Part shown: positions 8,898 through 9,790 of the stretch, one piece after another | How positions within the stretch are numbered: the stretch's first letter is position 1 | How the letters are laid out: every line of letters begins with the position of its first letter | Source: an uncultured Actinoplanes sp. | GTDB taxonomy: Bacteria > Actinomycetota > Actinomycetes > Mycobacteriales > Micromonosporaceae | Direction of reading: 5' to 3' | DNA: 9,790 nt | NCBI GenBank assembly: GCA_934667465.1 | Contig: CAKUMG010000138.1 | Coordinates: 1 to 9,790 of the forward strand | Position numbers and translations under genes: made by a program | Notes under the pieces: model-generated | Databases searched by the model: none | Seen by the model: only the letters and a program-made list of their open reading frames with translations | What the model was told of the DNA's origin: nothing

Positions 8898-9020
8898 TCC
8901 GGCACCTACGAGCGGAACGTCCGCGCTCTCCGGCACCACGAGCGCGGCGTCCGGGCTCTGCGGGCACCACGAGCGCGGCGTCCGGGCTCTCCGGGGCACC
9001 ATGATCGCGGCGATTCCGGC
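8898..9020. repeat. Intergenic tandem repeat array, 30-31 bp units, three copies plus a decayed fourth
   Basis: Units lie at 8898-8928, 8929-8958 and 8959-8989, with a decayed copy from 8990 to about 9020. Units 2 and 3 share 28 identical bases (8932-8959 and 8963-8990). Each full unit contains a small dyad: in units 2 and 3 it is GAGCGCGGCGTCCGGGCTC, a stem with one mismatch; in unit 1 the sequence differs but still pairs (GCGGA/TCCGC). Lengths of 31, 30 and 31 shift the frame at every unit, so the array is not coding. There are no spacers, so it is not CRISPR. Function unknown. Confidence 0.85.
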
Positions 9021-9030
9021 ATCCGGGTTG

Positions 9031-9049
9031 CCGGTGGCGCCCCCACCGG
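9031..9049 (+). promoter_or_regulatory. Hairpin just upstream of the acetyltransferase start
   Basis: CCGGTGG (9031-9037) and CCACCGG (9043-9049) form a perfect 7-bp stem with a 5-base loop, ending 13 bases before the ATG at 9063. The weak ribosome site (AGGCAGG, 9052-9058) follows directly. It could terminate read-through or modulate ribosome access; neither is shown. Confidence 0.4.
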
Positions 9050-9062
9050 GTAGGCAGGCACC

Positions 9063-9581
9063 ATGACCAGCACCCTGGCCCCGACGCTGACCGTGCACCG
9101 GGTGAGGCCCGACGACGCGGCGCGGATGCGGGCACTGCGCCTCGAGATGCTGGCCGACAGCCCGCTCGCGTTCCTGGAGACGCTCGCGCAGGCCGCCGCC
9201 CGGCCGCACGCCGACTACCGCCGCCGCATCGTGCAGGCCTCGACGGGCGGGCAGCTCGCCCAGTTCGTCGCCGATCCCGGCGGGCGGCTCGTGGGGCACG
9301 CCGGGGGCACCGTCCTGCCCGAGGCACCCGGGGCGACGGTGATCTTCGCGGTCTACATCACGCCCGCCTCGCGCGGTCAGGGCGTGCTCGCGGCGCTGGT
9401 GGACGCGGTCGCCGAGTGGTCGCTGGCCTGCGGGCGCGACGAGCTGATGCTGGAGGTCGTGGTCGGCAACGACCGGGCCGTACGGGCCTACGAGCGGCTC
9501 GGTTTCGAGGACACCGGGGTGCGCGTGCCCCACCCCGTCGTGCCCGCGCTCCGCGAGCTGCAGATGCGCCGCCGCGCCTGA
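9063..9581 (+). CDS. GNAT-family N-acetyltransferase
   Basis: A 172-residue protein of normal length for a single GNAT domain, which moves an acetyl group from acetyl-CoA to an amine. Seen: an N-terminal TVHRVRPDDAARMRALRLEML strand-helix opening with the D-S-P-L-A-F segment typical of one large bacterial GNAT group. Then comes the VYITPASRGQGVLAALV block (97-113), where R104-G-Q-G107 forms the pyrophosphate loop, and the late N136-x-x-A139-x-x-x-Y143-x-x-x-G147-F148 motif with the usual CoA-facing Asn and Tyr. In the R-x-x-G-x-G/A loop the last small residue is Leu109, a mild departure. No extra domain, signal or membrane segment is present. The ATG at 9063 overlaps the TGA of a 21-codon frame (9001-9066), so weak coupling is conceivable. 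The substrate cannot be inferred from sequence or neighbours. Confidence 0.93.
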   Translation: MTSTLAPTLTVHRVRPDDAARMRALRLEMLADSPLAFLETLAQAAARPHADYRRRIVQASTGGQLAQFVADPGGRLVGHAGGTVLPEAPGATVIFAVYITPASRGQGVLAALVDAVAEWSLACGRDELMLEVVVGNDRAVRAYERLGFEDTGVRVPHPVVPALRELQMRRRA

Positions 9582-9586
9582 CAAGG

Positions 9587-9640
9587 CCGTGGTAGGCCAC
9601 CACTCATGGAACGGGCCCGAGATGAAGCGGCCCGCCACGG
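9587..9640 (+). promoter_or_regulatory. Foldable intergenic leader with alternative stems
   Basis: An outer stem CCGTGG (9587-9592) / CCACGG (9635-9640) can stack directly on an inner stem CGGGCC (9612-9617) / GGCCCG (9629-9634) with an 11-base loop. A competing hairpin GTGGT (9589-9593) / ACCAC (9599-9603) uses the same 5' bases. The element fills the gap between the acetyltransferase stop and the next ribosome site (AAGGGA, 9644-9649). It may be a terminator, an attenuator-like leader, or chance pairing in GC-rich DNA. It matches no riboswitch class I recognise. Confidence 0.35.
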
Positions 9641-9654
9641 GGTAAGGGAACAGC

Positions 9655-9790
9655 ATGAGACGCACGGTCCGGGCACTGCTGACCGCGGCCAACGGGACGA
9701 CCGGGGCCGGCATGCTGCTGGCGCTGGCCACCCGGTCACGGCTGCGCCGGGGGCGCGACGGCGTGCTCGTGGCCGAGAACTACCGGCTGC
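9655..9790 (+). CDS. Unidentified protein, N-terminal 45 residues (3' end outside window)
   Basis: An ATG at 9655 with AAGGGA five bases upstream (9644-9649) opens a frame that stays open to the window edge. It begins [20 protein letters not shown] and continues with [26 protein letters not shown] basic N-terminus is followed by a mildly hydrophobic stretch (about residues 7-25) and then an Arg-rich segment. This could be a single membrane anchor or signal-like segment, but it is weak. Third codon positions are almost all G or C, which supports real coding. I do not recognise the family. It lies 73 bases after the acetyltransferase on the same strand, so co-transcription is possible unless the intervening hairpins terminate. 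Confidence 0.65.
   Translation, partial: MRRTVRALLTAANGTTGAGMLLALATRSRLRRGRDGVLVAENYRL

Noticed and set aside
8898..9020. CRISPR-like repeats
   Set aside because: The units abut with no unique spacers, are imperfect, and no cas gene is near.
5281..9327. A 1348-codon open frame on the minus strand opposite the fusion enzyme and across the GNAT gene
   Set aside because: It is a GC-driven antisense shadow. It is rich in Arg, Ala, Gly and Val, has no recognisable motif, and runs unbroken through the terminator and repeat array, which no real gene would be expected to do.

Overview
The window looks like chromosomal DNA from a high-GC, probably filamentous actinobacterium. The grounds are very high GC at third codon positions, GTG starts, an actinobacterial-type GroEL ending in GGGDMDF, and CIRCE operators. 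A Micromonosporaceae-like host is possible, but that is a guess. I see no rRNA, tRNA, insertion sequence, phage gene or CRISPR array.

Layout. (1) Bases 1-2919 (+) hold the 3' part of a long surface-protein gene: ten tandem Ig/cadherin-like repeats of about 91 residues, then an LPRTG sorting signal. (2) A strong two-way hairpin terminator at 2940-2967 separates it from the convergent groEL gene (2989-4611, -). (3) Bases 4612-5202 form a 591-base control region. It holds the groEL leader with two hairpins, two tandem CIRCE (HrcA) operators, a groEL promoter candidate between and over them, and further upstream an AT-rich island with a nested dyad and candidate divergent promoters. (4) Bases 5203-8844 (+) encode a 1213-residue enzyme fusing an N-terminal GT2 glycosyltransferase, a middle with three divergent beta-rich segments, and a C-terminal TagF-type CDP-glycerol glycerophosphotransferase. 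(5) Bases 8845-9062 hold a terminator hairpin and a short non-coding array of 30-31 bp tandem repeats. (6) Bases 9063-9581 (+) encode a GNAT acetyltransferase. (7) A 73-base gap that can fold in alternative ways precedes the start of an unidentified gene (9655 to the window end).

The two large (+) genes both point to the cell envelope: one encodes a wall-anchored repeat protein, the other an enzyme building a wall polymer of the teichoic-acid class. The groEL between them is a solitary, groEL2-like copy with no groES beside it, and its operators suggest heat-shock control by HrcA. The genes do not form one operon. I found no clear new defence or mobile system. The least explained parts are the tandem-repeat array at 8898-9020, the nested dyad at 5023-5078, the middle of the fusion enzyme, and the foldable leader at 9587-9640.
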